NCBI GenBank assembly: GCA_016235815.1
Contig: JACRIM010000042.1
Span: forward strand, 41,243 to 105,242
Direction of reading: 5' to 3'
Source of the DNA: Planctomycetota bacterium
GTDB taxonomy: Bacteria > Planctomycetota > Phycisphaerae > UBA1845 > UTPLA1
Length of the DNA: 64,000 nucleotides
The notes under the pieces were generated by a model. The model ran no database searches, had not been told where the DNA came from, and was given only the letters and a program-made list of their open reading frames with translations. Position numbers and translations under genes: made by a program. How positions within the stretch are numbered: the stretch's first letter is position 1; each line of letters begins with the position of its first letter. Positions 9,582-16,694 of this stretch are shown here, one piece after another.

Positions 9582-10204
9582 CACTCATCATCCTCGACCG
9601 CAACACTCAGCGATCGCTCATTCGTGCCCTGCGCGCCCATGATTTCCCGCAACCTGCCAAGTGCCCGATGCGCCCGGGCCAGCGCGGTGCCCAGCGGCGT
9701 GCCCATCGACTCGGCGATCTCTTTGAACGACATGTCCGAAAAATGTCGGAGCATGATTACCGTTCGTTCGGCCTCGGGCAGTTCGGCCAGGGCCCGCCCC
9801 AGTGCGTCCAAATCCTCTCGCATGACAAGCCCGGCATCGGGTGCGGCCGTGTCGGATGAAGGAAGCAACGAACCAGCGTTCGAGTCTCCATCTGCATCCG
9901 TGCCGGCGTCAATCGAGATCTGCTTCGGCGTTCGCTTCGCCTTGCGAACACGGTCGCGGCACAGATTCGCCGCAATCCGAAAGAGCCACGACTCGAACCG
10001 GCCGTCGTGCTGATACGCGCCAATCATGCGAACCAGCCGGACGAAGACCTCCTGCATCAAGTCTTCAGCGTCGGACCGGGAGCCCGTCAGACGATACAGG
10101 AACCCAAATACCCGCCCGCTGAAATGATCGACAAGCGTGTCGAAGGCCGCCGCATTGCCGCGCTGCGCTCCAAGGATCGCTGCCGCCAACGCGTCGCCGT
10201 CCAT
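9581..10204 (-). CDS. ECF-family RNA polymerase sigma factor
   Basis: A 207-residue sigma factor. Region 2 is near residues 20-90 (RLTGSRSDAEDLMQEVFVRL and SWLFRIAANLCRD). Region 4 is near 140-195 (LPEAERTVIMLRHFSDMSFKEI then a helix-turn-helix). An acidic, Ser-rich linker joins them. The frame stays open far upstream through gatA on the other strand, but that part is a shadow. ATG 10204 is chosen because family homology begins there and AGAGGA lies just upstream. It directs polymerase to a stress or envelope regulon, unknown here, and heads a three-gene operon with a TGATG junction to the anti-sigma-like gene. Confidence 0.9.
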   Translation of the reverse strand: MDGDALAAAILGAQRGNAAAFDTLVDHFSGRVFGFLYRLTGSRSDAEDLMQEVFVRLVRMIGAYQHDGRFESWLFRIAANLCRDRVRKAKRTPKQISIDAGTDADGDSNAGSLLPSSDTAAPDAGLVMREDLDALGRALAELPEAERTVIMLRHFSDMSFKEIAESMGTPLGTALARAHRALGRLREIMGAQGTNERSLSVAVEDDE

Positions 10205-10332
10205 TCGTCCTCTTCCAAGCCTAACGCCTGAATACGCCAAGAATTGCAGCCGACCGGGCCGCCGGGAACCCCTTACGGGACAATAAGTTATCAGACCTAA
10301 CCCCTTCCCACAAACCCAGACGCCATCAGGAC

Positions 10333-10360
10333 TTGAAGACACGCCCGATTCCGTTATACT
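10333..10360 (+). promoter_or_regulatory. Sigma-70-type promoter for rpmB
   Basis: TTGAAG at 10333-10338 and TATACT at 10355-10360 are separated by 16 bases. The predicted start near 10367 gives a leader of about 54 bases before rpmB, with a weak AGGTG ribosome binding site. The region also lies upstream of the divergent sigma-factor operon. Confidence 0.6.
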
Positions 10361-10420
10361 GCCCGGCCCTAGTTTTGACGTTTTGAATGAGCCATGTTTT
10401 GAGATTTTCTCAGGTGCCTT

Positions 10421-10684
10421 ATGCCCCGAGTCTGCCACTTTACAGGTAAGCGAACCACCACCGGCCGCCAGTACACCCATCGCGGCAAGGCGAAGTACCT
10501 GGGCGGTGTCGGTACCAAGGTCACGGGCCGCACCAAGCGCACGTTCAAGCCGAACATCCAGCGCGTCCGAGCGTTGATCGACGGACGAATCGTCCGCATC
10601 AAGGTTTCGACCAAGGCCATTCGCATGGGCCTCGTCACCAAGCCGATGAAGCGGGATTACAAGCCCGAGGCGGCAACGGCCTAA
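10421..10684 (+). CDS. rpmB: 50S ribosomal protein bL28
   Basis: An 87-residue basic protein of the large ribosomal subunit. The N-terminus MPRVCHFTGKRTTTGRQYTHRG matches the start of bL28, and LVTKPMKR closes the conserved part. The single Cys near the N-terminus is the remnant of the zinc-binding form; the full Cys set is absent. It stands alone, without rpmG, between its own promoter and a strong terminator, and is therefore probably monocistronic. Confidence 0.95.
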   Translation: MPRVCHFTGKRTTTGRQYTHRGKAKYLGGVGTKVTGRTKRTFKPNIQRVRALIDGRIVRIKVSTKAIRMGLVTKPMKRDYKPEAATA

Positions 10685-10711
10685 GTCGGACATCAATAAT
10701 TGAACTCCACA

Positions 10712-10739
10712 AACCGGCGTCCTTCGCCGGTTTTTTTTT
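10712..10739 (+). terminator. Rho-independent terminator of rpmB
   Basis: AACCGGCG (10712-10719) pairs with CGCCGGTT (10725-10732) around a TCCTT loop. It runs straight into a tract of nine T at 10731-10739. Confidence 0.9.
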
Positions 10740-10746
10740 CGCGCCG

Positions 10747-10775
10747 TCGACGAAGCTCGAATCCGCGATGACAAT
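10747..10775 (+). promoter_or_regulatory. Candidate promoter of gatCA, leaderless geometry
   Basis: TCGACG (10747-10752), a 17-base spacer and GACAAT (10770-10775) precede the ATG of gatC by six bases. Both boxes match consensus at four of six positions. No Shine-Dalgarno sequence is present. Confidence 0.45.
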
Positions 10776-10781
10776 GCCCTT

Positions 10782-11087
10782 ATGCCCGCACCGATTGATG
10801 AATCACAGGTCCGCCATATCGCGCACCTCGCGCGGATCAAATTAACCGATGCCGAGGTCGCGGCGTTCGGCGCACAATTCGCCAATATTCTCAAACACTT
10901 CGAGACACTCAGTGAGGTCAACACGGATGGCGTCGAGCCGACGGCCCATCCGCTACCGATCACGAACGTGTTGCGCGACGACGAGCCTGTCGAACCGATC
11001 GGCGTCGAGGCCGCCCTTGCGAATGCACCGGCCCGGGAGACGCCGTATTTCAAGGTTCCCAAGGTTCTCGACCAGGAGACGGCATGA
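10782..11087 (+). CDS. gatC: Asp-tRNA(Asn)/Glu-tRNA(Gln) amidotransferase subunit C
   Basis: A 101-residue protein that stabilises GatA in the GatCAB complex, which amidates misacylated Glu-tRNA(Gln) and/or Asp-tRNA(Asn). The family pattern is clear: [16 protein letters not shown] at the start, [17 protein letters not shown] in the middle and a YFKVPKVL ending. Its last four bases overlap the start of gatA (ATGA), a typical coupled junction. gatB is not in the window. Confidence 0.95.
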   Translation: MPAPIDESQVRHIAHLARIKLTDAEVAAFGAQFANILKHFETLSEVNTDGVEPTAHPLPITNVLRDDEPVEPIGVEAALANAPARETPYFKVPKVLDQETA

Positions 11088-12463
11088 GCGCGGTGGACCA
11101 GGTAACTGCCGCGCTTGATCGCATCAAGCGACTCGATCCGCAGTTGAAGTGCATCCTGCGCACGCAGGACGCCGCCGCTCCGATCAAATCGGGTGACGGG
11201 TTGCTTCAAGGTGTTCCCATCGCGATCAAGGACAACATCTGTACGCATGACGGAATCACTACCTGTGGATCGAAAATGCTGGCCAACTATCGCTCGCCCT
11301 ACGATGCACATGTCGTCGAACGGCTGCGCGCTGCCGGTGCCGTCATCGTCGCCAAGACCAACTGTGACGAATTCGCGATGGGCTCTTCCACCGAGCATTC
11401 CGCCTTCTTTCCCACGCGAAATCCGTGGAATCCTGAATGCGTTCCCGGCGGCACGTCCGGCGGATCGGCCGCCGCCGTGGCCGCGAGGCTCGTGCCCTAT
11501 GCACTCGGCAGCGACACCGGCGGCTCCGTGCGACAACCGGCCGCGCTGTGCGGCGTTTGCGGGTTGAAGCCGACGTATGGCCGCGTGTCGCGCTATGGAC
11601 TTGTCGCACACGCCAGCAGCCTCGATCAGATCGGACCGATAGCGACGGATGTTCGGGGCATCGCACGGATGTTGCAGGTCATCGCCGGGCACGATCCGCG
11701 CGATTCGACCAGCGCGCACGAACCAGTGCCCGATTACCTCGCTGCGCTCGATCAGTCGACCGGCAAACTCTGCATCGGCGTCCCTCGCGAATACTTCGGC
11801 GATGGGCTCGATCCTGAGATTCGCCGCGCCGTTGAGGCCGCGATTGAGACGTACAAATCGCTCGGCGCCACGATTCGCGAGGTTTCGCTTCCGCATTCGA
11901 AATACACCATCGCGTGCTATTACATCATCTCGACCGCCGAGGCGTCGAGCAATCTTGCGCGATTCGACGGCGTGCGCTATGGGCATCGCACCGCGAACCC
12001 GCGTGATTACATTGACGTCTATAGCAGCAGCCGCGCTGAGGGCTTCGGACCCGAGGTCAAACGTCGCATCATGCTCGGCACCTATGCCCTGTCGAGCGGC
12101 TACTACGACGCGTACTACAGCAAGGCGCTCAAGGTGCGCACACTCATCAAGCGCGACTTCAATGAGGCATTCAGCCAATGCGACATTCTCCTTTCGCCCA
12201 CGTCGCCCACGCCGGCATTCAAGATCGGCGAGAAGTCCGATGACCCGCTGGCGATGTACCTCGCCGACATTTACACGACCTCCATCAGCCTCGCGGGCAT
12301 CCCGGCGATCAGCATCCCTTGTGGGCTGACGGCTTCGAGATTGCCCATTGGGCTGCAACTCATGGCCACGCACTTTGGCGAGGTCCGGCTGCTTCAGGCG
12401 GCTCACCAGTACCAGTCTGCGACGGCGTTTCATACGGCGACGCCGCCTGTTTGCGCTGAATAG
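11084..12463 (+). CDS. gatA: Asp-tRNA(Asn)/Glu-tRNA(Gln) amidotransferase subunit A
   Basis: The 459-residue amidase subunit releases ammonia from glutamine for tRNA-dependent amidation. The Ser-Ser-Lys triad of the amidase signature family is visible: Lys in PIAIKDNIC (near 47), the cis-Ser in [14 protein letters not shown] (near 130) and the nucleophile region [12 protein letters not shown] (near 150). The length is slightly below the usual 480. It overlaps gatC by four bases. Presence of GatCA implies indirect formation of Gln-tRNA and/or Asn-tRNA, if gatB is elsewhere. Confidence 0.95.
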   Translation: MSAVDQVTAALDRIKRLDPQLKCILRTQDAAAPIKSGDGLLQGVPIAIKDNICTHDGITTCGSKMLANYRSPYDAHVVERLRAAGAVIVAKTNCDEFAMGSSTEHSAFFPTRNPWNPECVPGGTSGGSAAAVAARLVPYALGSDTGGSVRQPAALCGVCGLKPTYGRVSRYGLVAHASSLDQIGPIATDVRGIARMLQVIAGHDPRDSTSAHEPVPDYLAALDQSTGKLCIGVPREYFGDGLDPEIRRAVEAAIETYKSLGATIREVSLPHSKYTIACYYIISTAEASSNLARFDGVRYGHRTANPRDYIDVYSSSRAEGFGPEVKRRIMLGTYALSSGYYDAYYSKALKVRTLIKRDFNEAFSQCDILLSPTSPTPAFKIGEKSDDPLAMYLADIYTTSISLAGIPAISIPCGLTASRLPIGLQLMATHFGEVRLLQAAHQYQSATAFHTATPPVCAE

Positions 12464-12567
12464 CCAATCCGTAACATGTTGCCAATAAGCAGGTTATGTC
12501 GTTCTTGCAAATCGCGCGTGATGATATTAAAATGATATCGTTCAGATAACAATAGAGGAGTCTTCCC

Positions 12568-12687
12568 ATGCTTGGTGACATGCTGAATCGGCGACACGGA
12601 AAAGCGACGGTCTGGCACGGAATCATCGCAGCGATCGTCGGCGTACTCCTTGCCGTCGGAGTGGCGATCGCGGCGTTGTGGGGTTGA
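12568..12687 (+). CDS. 39-residue single-pass membrane peptide upstream of the SPFH gene
   Basis: The ATG at 12568 follows a good AGAGGAG site with seven bases of spacing. The product has a short basic N-terminus (MLGDMLNRRHGKATVWHG) and one membrane helix of about 19 residues ending in AALWG. The next gene, an SPFH protein, begins 28 bases later with its own AAAGGAG site, so both are probably in one transcript. No family is recognised. It may be a small partner of the SPFH protein in the membrane; this is inferred only from position and topology. Codon choice is GC3-rich, like the neighbours. Confidence 0.6.
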   Translation: MLGDMLNRRHGKATVWHGIIAAIVGVLLAVGVAIAALWG

Positions 12688-12714
12688 TTTCTTTCTTCTG
12701 AAAGGAGATGTCCA

Positions 12715-13617
12715 ATGGCTTCGGAATTTGCACGCTCGACACGAACCGGCTGGGGAATGCTCCCGCTGATTCTCATTGCGCAGTCGGGAACAATCGCGGG
12801 ACTCATATGGTCCATTTCGCTGGTGAAGGGACTGGGCATCGCCGATCCGAAGTTGCTGCCGGGGCTGCATATCGCGGCGTGGGCGCTGGGCAATATCGTG
12901 GTGCTCATCCTGTGGGGCGGATTCTTCACGCTGCAGCCAAACACCGCCGCGGTGTTGCTGCTTTTCGGCGAGTACAAGGGCACGGCGACACGGGCGGGCA
13001 TCAACTGGGTCAATCCTTTCTACAACGCACAGAAGATTTCGCTTCGCGCCCGCAACCTGAACAGCGAGAAGCTGAAGGTGAACGACCAGCGCGGCAATCC
13101 GATTGAAATCGCCGCCGTCGTCGTCTGGCGCGTGCAAGACACGGCCAAAGCCACGTTCGACGTGGACAGTTATGACCACTACGTGCACGTGCAAAGCGAG
13201 TCGGCCATTCGCCATCTCGCGAGCGCCTACCCCTACGACACGACCGAGGATCATCAGATATCGCTTCGCGGGAGCATGGACGAGGTCTCGAAGGCGCTGC
13301 AAATCGAACTGCAGGAACGCCTGGGCAAGGCCGGCGTGCTGGTCGATGAGGCGCGGCTGAGCCATCTTGCGTATGCCCCCGAGATCGCCGGGGCGATGCT
13401 GCGTCGGCAACAGGCCGAGGCGGTGGTGGCGGCACGAACGCGGATCGTCGAAGGCGCGGTGGGCATGGTTCGCATGGCGCTGGAGCACCTGGACAAGGAC
13501 AAGATTGTCGAACTCGACAACGAGCGCAAGGCCGCGATGGTGAGCAATCTGCTGGTCGTGCTCTGCGGCGAACAGGCGGCGCAGCCGATCGTGAACACGG
13601 GGACGCTCTACACCTAA
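12715..13617 (+). CDS. SPFH/band 7 domain membrane protein
   Basis: A 300-residue protein with two N-terminal membrane segments (about 15-35 and 48-70), followed by an SPFH domain. Recognisable parts are PNTAAVLLLFGEYKGTATRAG near 77, the conserved N-W-V-N-P-F segment, then NDQRGNPIEIAAVVVWRV near 123. A helical region near 195-265 follows. A strong AAAGGAG site precedes ATG 12715. SPFH proteins scaffold membrane microdomains. A small membrane peptide gene lies upstream and a ribbon-helix-helix gene downstream. I recall SPFH genes paired with Arc-like genes in other bacteria, but could not check this here. Confidence 0.85.
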   Translation: MASEFARSTRTGWGMLPLILIAQSGTIAGLIWSISLVKGLGIADPKLLPGLHIAAWALGNIVVLILWGGFFTLQPNTAAVLLLFGEYKGTATRAGINWVNPFYNAQKISLRARNLNSEKLKVNDQRGNPIEIAAVVVWRVQDTAKATFDVDSYDHYVHVQSESAIRHLASAYPYDTTEDHQISLRGSMDEVSKALQIELQERLGKAGVLVDEARLSHLAYAPEIAGAMLRRQQAEAVVAARTRIVEGAVGMVRMALEHLDKDKIVELDNERKAAMVSNLLVVLCGEQAAQPIVNTGTLYT

Positions 13618-13639
13618 CCGCCGACTCGGGGATGCCGTC

Positions 13640-13837
13640 ATGGCGGACAAGAAGTCCATCCTGCTTCGCATTTCGCCGGAGCTGTGGGAACAGCTGAACC
13701 GGTGGGCACGGGACGATCTGCGCAGTTTGAATGCGCAAATCGAATTCGTGCTTCGCGAGGCCGTGCGGCGGCGCGGCCGGGGCGAGGAGGCGGAGGGCGG
13801 AGGCGGGACGGGGCCTGAAAAGCCCGACGCTCGCTGA
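13640..13837 (+). CDS. Arc/MetJ-type ribbon-helix-helix protein
   Basis: A 65-residue protein. The first 45 residues fit a ribbon-helix-helix fold: a strand KSILLRISPELWEQL, helix A to about residue 25, then LNAQIEFVLREAVRRRGR as helix B. The tail is disordered and Gly/Glu-rich. Such proteins bind DNA as dimers. It is located 22 bases after the SPFH gene, so it may regulate that operon or, less likely, act as an antitoxin; no toxin gene is adjacent. The ribosome binding site is weak. Confidence 0.75.
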   Translation: MADKKSILLRISPELWEQLNRWARDDLRSLNAQIEFVLREAVRRRGRGEEAEGGGGTGPEKPDAR

Positions 13838-14507
13838 ATGTTGCTGCACCGATGGAGAATGGGGCGAGGGTCCGTGGGGTTGAGTACAGGTCAAAGCGAC
13901 GAAGGCACGAAGCGACGGAGCGACGAAGGGGAAGAAGGGGTTGCTTCGCAACGCGGGGACCGGGAGTTTGCGGCAGTTTGTCTTTTGATTTGCTACGGGC
14001 GGCAGAGGTTCTCCAGATTACCATTTGTTAGGTTTAAGTTATGTTCCACGTGGAACACGATTTCGGTGTGTGTTGGCACACATTTTGGGTTTTTTGTCCG
14101 ATGATCGCGTTGGGGATAGCGCTCCGCCGCGGCGGATCTTCGACAGTGCGGAATCCCAGTTTCGGGGGTGGAAAAGAAGTGGGATTTAGTGGGACAAAGT
14201 GGGACGGGGCGAATGAAGAATGTCGAATAGCGAATAGCGAAAGCGGATGGCGGTTGCTTCGCAACATGGATTACGTTCCTTTTGTGACGGCGCGCGGATA
14301 GAGCGCGGCCTCCCGGTTGCAGGCTTGCGCGGCGTTCCTAACTCTTACCTAACTTAATATAGTCTTGGGATACGCAAAGGCAAGGAGAACTTCGCAGGCT
14401 GGTCAAAGTTTAACTTTGGAGTCGGGATTTGGCGTGGATGCCGGGTGTGGTGGGTTGAGTACAACCGCACCCTACGATTTCAGGTCGAGCATTGAGGGGT
14501 AGTGAGG
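13838..14507 (+). other. Convergent intergenic region with repeats and a parS-like site, no gene seen
   Basis: About 670 bases lie between the ends of two convergent genes. Short open frames here lack ribosome sites and start inside repeats, so they are not called. Visible elements are degenerate GCGACGAAGG-type repeats (13895-13930), two copies of the hairpin GTTGC-TTC-GCAAC (13940-13952 and 14253-14265), the 16-bp palindrome at 14042-14057, an inverted repeat TGTGTG-TTGG-CACACA (14067-14082) followed by T-rich sequence, and a perfect inverted repeat CAAAGTT-T-AACTTTG (14404-14418). Confidence 0.6.
14042..14057. other. Candidate parS site (ParB-binding palindrome)
   Basis: TGTTCCACGTGGAACA is a perfect 16-bp palindrome and fits the conserved bacterial parS pattern TGTTnCACGTGnAACA. 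It is in a non-coding convergent region about 11 kb from dnaA, where parS clusters usually lie. No other full match was seen in the window. parA and parB are not present here. Confidence 0.6.
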
Positions 14508-16388
14508 TTATTCGCTCAAGAGGCGGGCGACGAAGGGGGCGATGTCGTCGGTATTGACAATGCCTTCGCCGGTGAGGTCGTAGGCACATGACGCTGCGCT
14601 TACAGGGGCGAAGTTCACGAGGGAATCGACGAAGGGTGCGATGTCGCGGGCATCGGTGAGGCCGTCGAGGTTGCCGTCGGCGGTGTTGGTGGGGAAGACG
14701 GTGAGGGTGGCGGTGTGCGAGATCTCCGCGCCGCAGTCGGGGAGTTTCACGTAGCAATCGTAGTCGCCGGTCTCGGCGGGCTGGGCGTGCAGGAAGACGA
14801 GCGTCGGGGATTGCGCGCCGAGGATGGCATCGGAGTCGGCAAGCGGTGTGCCATTTTTTCGCCATTGGTAGGTGACAGTGCTGCCGCGCGGGTCGGCCGA
14901 GGCATGCAATGAAACCGTGCTGCCCTGGCAGACGCTGGGCGAGGCGGGTTGTTGGGTGATGAGGCCGAGGCAAGGGTAGTCGCCGATGCGGAGGAACCAG
15001 ACATCCTGCTCGCCGTTGAAGGTGGCGGCGTAGGCGAGATTGGCACCGAGGTCGTCGGAGACCATGTGGTAGTAGTCGCCGATTTTACTCTGGTTTGGCC
15101 AGCCAACGGAGCTGTCCCAGGCGGGGGAGAGTTGTTCGTTGGGGGACCAGGTGAGGCCGCCATCGGAAGATGAAGAGTAGTAGAGTTCGGAGATGAACCG
15201 ATTGGAGGGTGAATGTCGTGTGTCATTCCAGATGATGTCGATGCGACCGTTGGGGGCGACGGACATGGTGGCGAACCAATGAACGATGCGCGAATCCGCC
15301 ACATCGTCGTTAACTCGATTCGGGAGAGACCAAGACACGCCTTTGTCGGTACTTCGAGAAAACCTCACATCTACAAACCAGCCAGAATGAAAGTAGATAA
15401 CTGAACATAACAGATATACATTTCCTCGATTTCGCCCGGAAGAGTGGTCGGTTGCGATCCATGCTTGCCCTAGCAGTCCGTCCGGGTTGGGGTCAATAAA
15501 TGTCGGCAATAAACCATCCAATGACACGTAATTAAACAGTTGAAAGCTTGGCACAACTGCCGGATCTTGGGCATTGTCGGACCTTACGACAACAAAGGAG
15601 GTCTCATCTGTGTTCCCATTGGGATTTCCTCCAGACACATATAATTCGCCGTCAGGGCCTACCGAAATAGTACCGAAAGGAGGCCGCAATGGGACGTCAA
15701 TCGGATCTAACCAAGTTTGTCCGCCATCAGTTGATCGCGTAAATGAGCGATAACTGCAGCAGCCTGAACCTGGAGACCAAGCTGCATAAATGTTCCCTCT
15801 TCCCACACCGCTTGTCTTGTCAGTACCCATCCATGCTTTATCACCGCCATAGGCACCTGCAAAGTTTGGCCACGACTGGCCTCCATTGGCAGAGCGAAAG
15901 ACATCGCAACGAAATGGAGATACTCTGAGACTATTGTAGTAAAATTCACCAGATGGGCTTGCCGCCAAAACCGGGTCACTCCTGAATACGCCTGGTTGCA
16001 AAGTGCCCGGAAAAATCCAATTGCGACCCGCATCAGCAGTGTAACCGTAGCCAGCTTGCCGGAAGTTGGAATACACGCTGTCGAATTGCCGCCAACCGAT
16101 AGCCATGCGATAGGGATTGGTCGGATCGACGGCGATGGAGGGTTCGTTGGCGGCGTCGTCGAGGATGTTGTTGCCGTTGGCATCGACGTTGACCTGAATG
16201 CTGACGTGGGGGCCGAATTGGACATGGCGCGAGGGGGCGGTGCGGCCGGTGCCGGGCCTGTAGGGCATGGTCTGGCGTTCGCGCTGGGCGCGGAGGGTGA
16301 TTGGATCGGGTAGGGCGGACTGGTCGACGCAGGCCGGTTCACTGATCTGGGTAATGATCAAAAAACAAAGCAGCAGTGCTGAGTGCAT
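14508..16388 (-). CDS. Secreted Asp-box (sialidase-like fold) protein with Ig-like and dockerin-like ends
   Basis: A 626-residue exported protein. A signal peptide covers residues 1-20, and GGAGG lies six bases before ATG 16388. The body carries four Asp-box/BNR motifs (SANGGQSW, STDGGQTW, STDKGVSW, SSDGGLTW), which fit a six-bladed propeller of sialidase type. An Ig-like domain (about 475-560, ...TYQWRKNG...DYDCYV) follows. The C-terminus has two calcium-loop-like repeats (DGNLDGLTDARDIAPFVDSL and GEGIVNTDDIAPFV), as in dockerin type I. Catalytic sialidase residues cannot be confirmed, so the substrate is unknown. The middle part (about 15330-16060) is clearly more AT-rich than both ends. 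Confidence 0.8.
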   Translation of the reverse strand: MHSALLLCFLIITQISEPACVDQSALPDPITLRAQRERQTMPYRPGTGRTAPSRHVQFGPHVSIQVNVDANGNNILDDAANEPSIAVDPTNPYRMAIGWRQFDSVYSNFRQAGYGYTADAGRNWIFPGTLQPGVFRSDPVLAASPSGEFYYNSLRVSPFRCDVFRSANGGQSWPNFAGAYGGDKAWMGTDKTSGVGRGNIYAAWSPGSGCCSYRSFTRSTDGGQTWLDPIDVPLRPPFGTISVGPDGELYVSGGNPNGNTDETSFVVVRSDNAQDPAVVPSFQLFNYVSLDGLLPTFIDPNPDGLLGQAWIATDHSSGRNRGNVYLLCSVIYFHSGWFVDVRFSRSTDKGVSWSLPNRVNDDVADSRIVHWFATMSVAPNGRIDIIWNDTRHSPSNRFISELYYSSSSDGGLTWSPNEQLSPAWDSSVGWPNQSKIGDYYHMVSDDLGANLAYAATFNGEQDVWFLRIGDYPCLGLITQQPASPSVCQGSTVSLHASADPRGSTVTYQWRKNGTPLADSDAILGAQSPTLVFLHAQPAETGDYDCYVKLPDCGAEISHTATLTVFPTNTADGNLDGLTDARDIAPFVDSLVNFAPVSAASCAYDLTGEGIVNTDDIAPFVARLLSE

Positions 16389-16454
16389 TTGTGCCTCCGG
16401 GTAGGAGTTTTATTGTAACCAAAATGGGGTGAGTTGTTCAAGAGTTTGAGAGAT

Positions 16455-16535
16455 CAAGGGGCCGAGGGGCCGAGGGTTCAAGGGTTTAAGGGTTCAAGGA
16501 TTTAAGGGTTTAAGGGTCCGAAGGGTTAAGGGTGC
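16455..16535. repeat. Degenerate tandem repeat (GGGGCCGAGG and AGGGTTYAAGG units)
   Basis: Two GGGGCCGAG units are followed by about seven units of the type AGGGTTTA/AGGGTTCA. The core GGGGCCGAGGGGCC (16458-16471) recurs exactly inside mqnC at 40719-40732. It lies directly upstream of the Asp-box protein gene on the minus strand. Confidence 0.7.
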
Positions 16536-16550
16536 GGGAGAGTCGCTAAT

Positions 16551-16665
16551 GGTTCGCACAGCGGACGTTTCGTTGTTAATGGTCCGCACAGCGGACCCTA
16601 CGTTGTTGGTGGTTCGCACAGCGGACGTTTCGTTGTAATGGTCCGCACAGCGGACCCTACGGGTT
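16551..16665. repeat. Four tandem ~30-bp hairpin repeats, two alternating variants
   Basis: Units start at 16551, 16581, 16611 and 16640. Units 2 and 4 read GGTCCGC-ACA-GCGGACC, a perfect 7-bp hairpin, followed by CTACG. Units 1 and 3 read GGTTCGC-ACA-GCGGACG followed by TTTCG. The A-B-A-B order points to duplication of a 60-bp pair. The array sits between the tnaA stop and the start of the Asp-box gene. Confidence 0.8.
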
Positions 16666-16694
16666 GCGTCGCCCTACGGGTTGAGCTACCCGGT

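Noticed and set aside
9581..12433. A 950-codon minus-strand frame covering sigma factor, rpmB and gatCA
   Set aside because: Only the last 207 codons are a sigma factor; the rest is antisense to rpmB and gatCA and reflects GC-rich codon bias.
13640..13837. RHH protein as an antitoxin of a toxin-antitoxin pair
   Set aside because: No RelE/PIN/HicA-like gene is adjacent; the SPFH gene upstream is not a toxin.
13893..14301. Tandem GCGACGAAGG-like repeats as a possible CRISPR array
   Set aside because: Units are short, irregular and contiguous, without spacers; no cas genes in the window.
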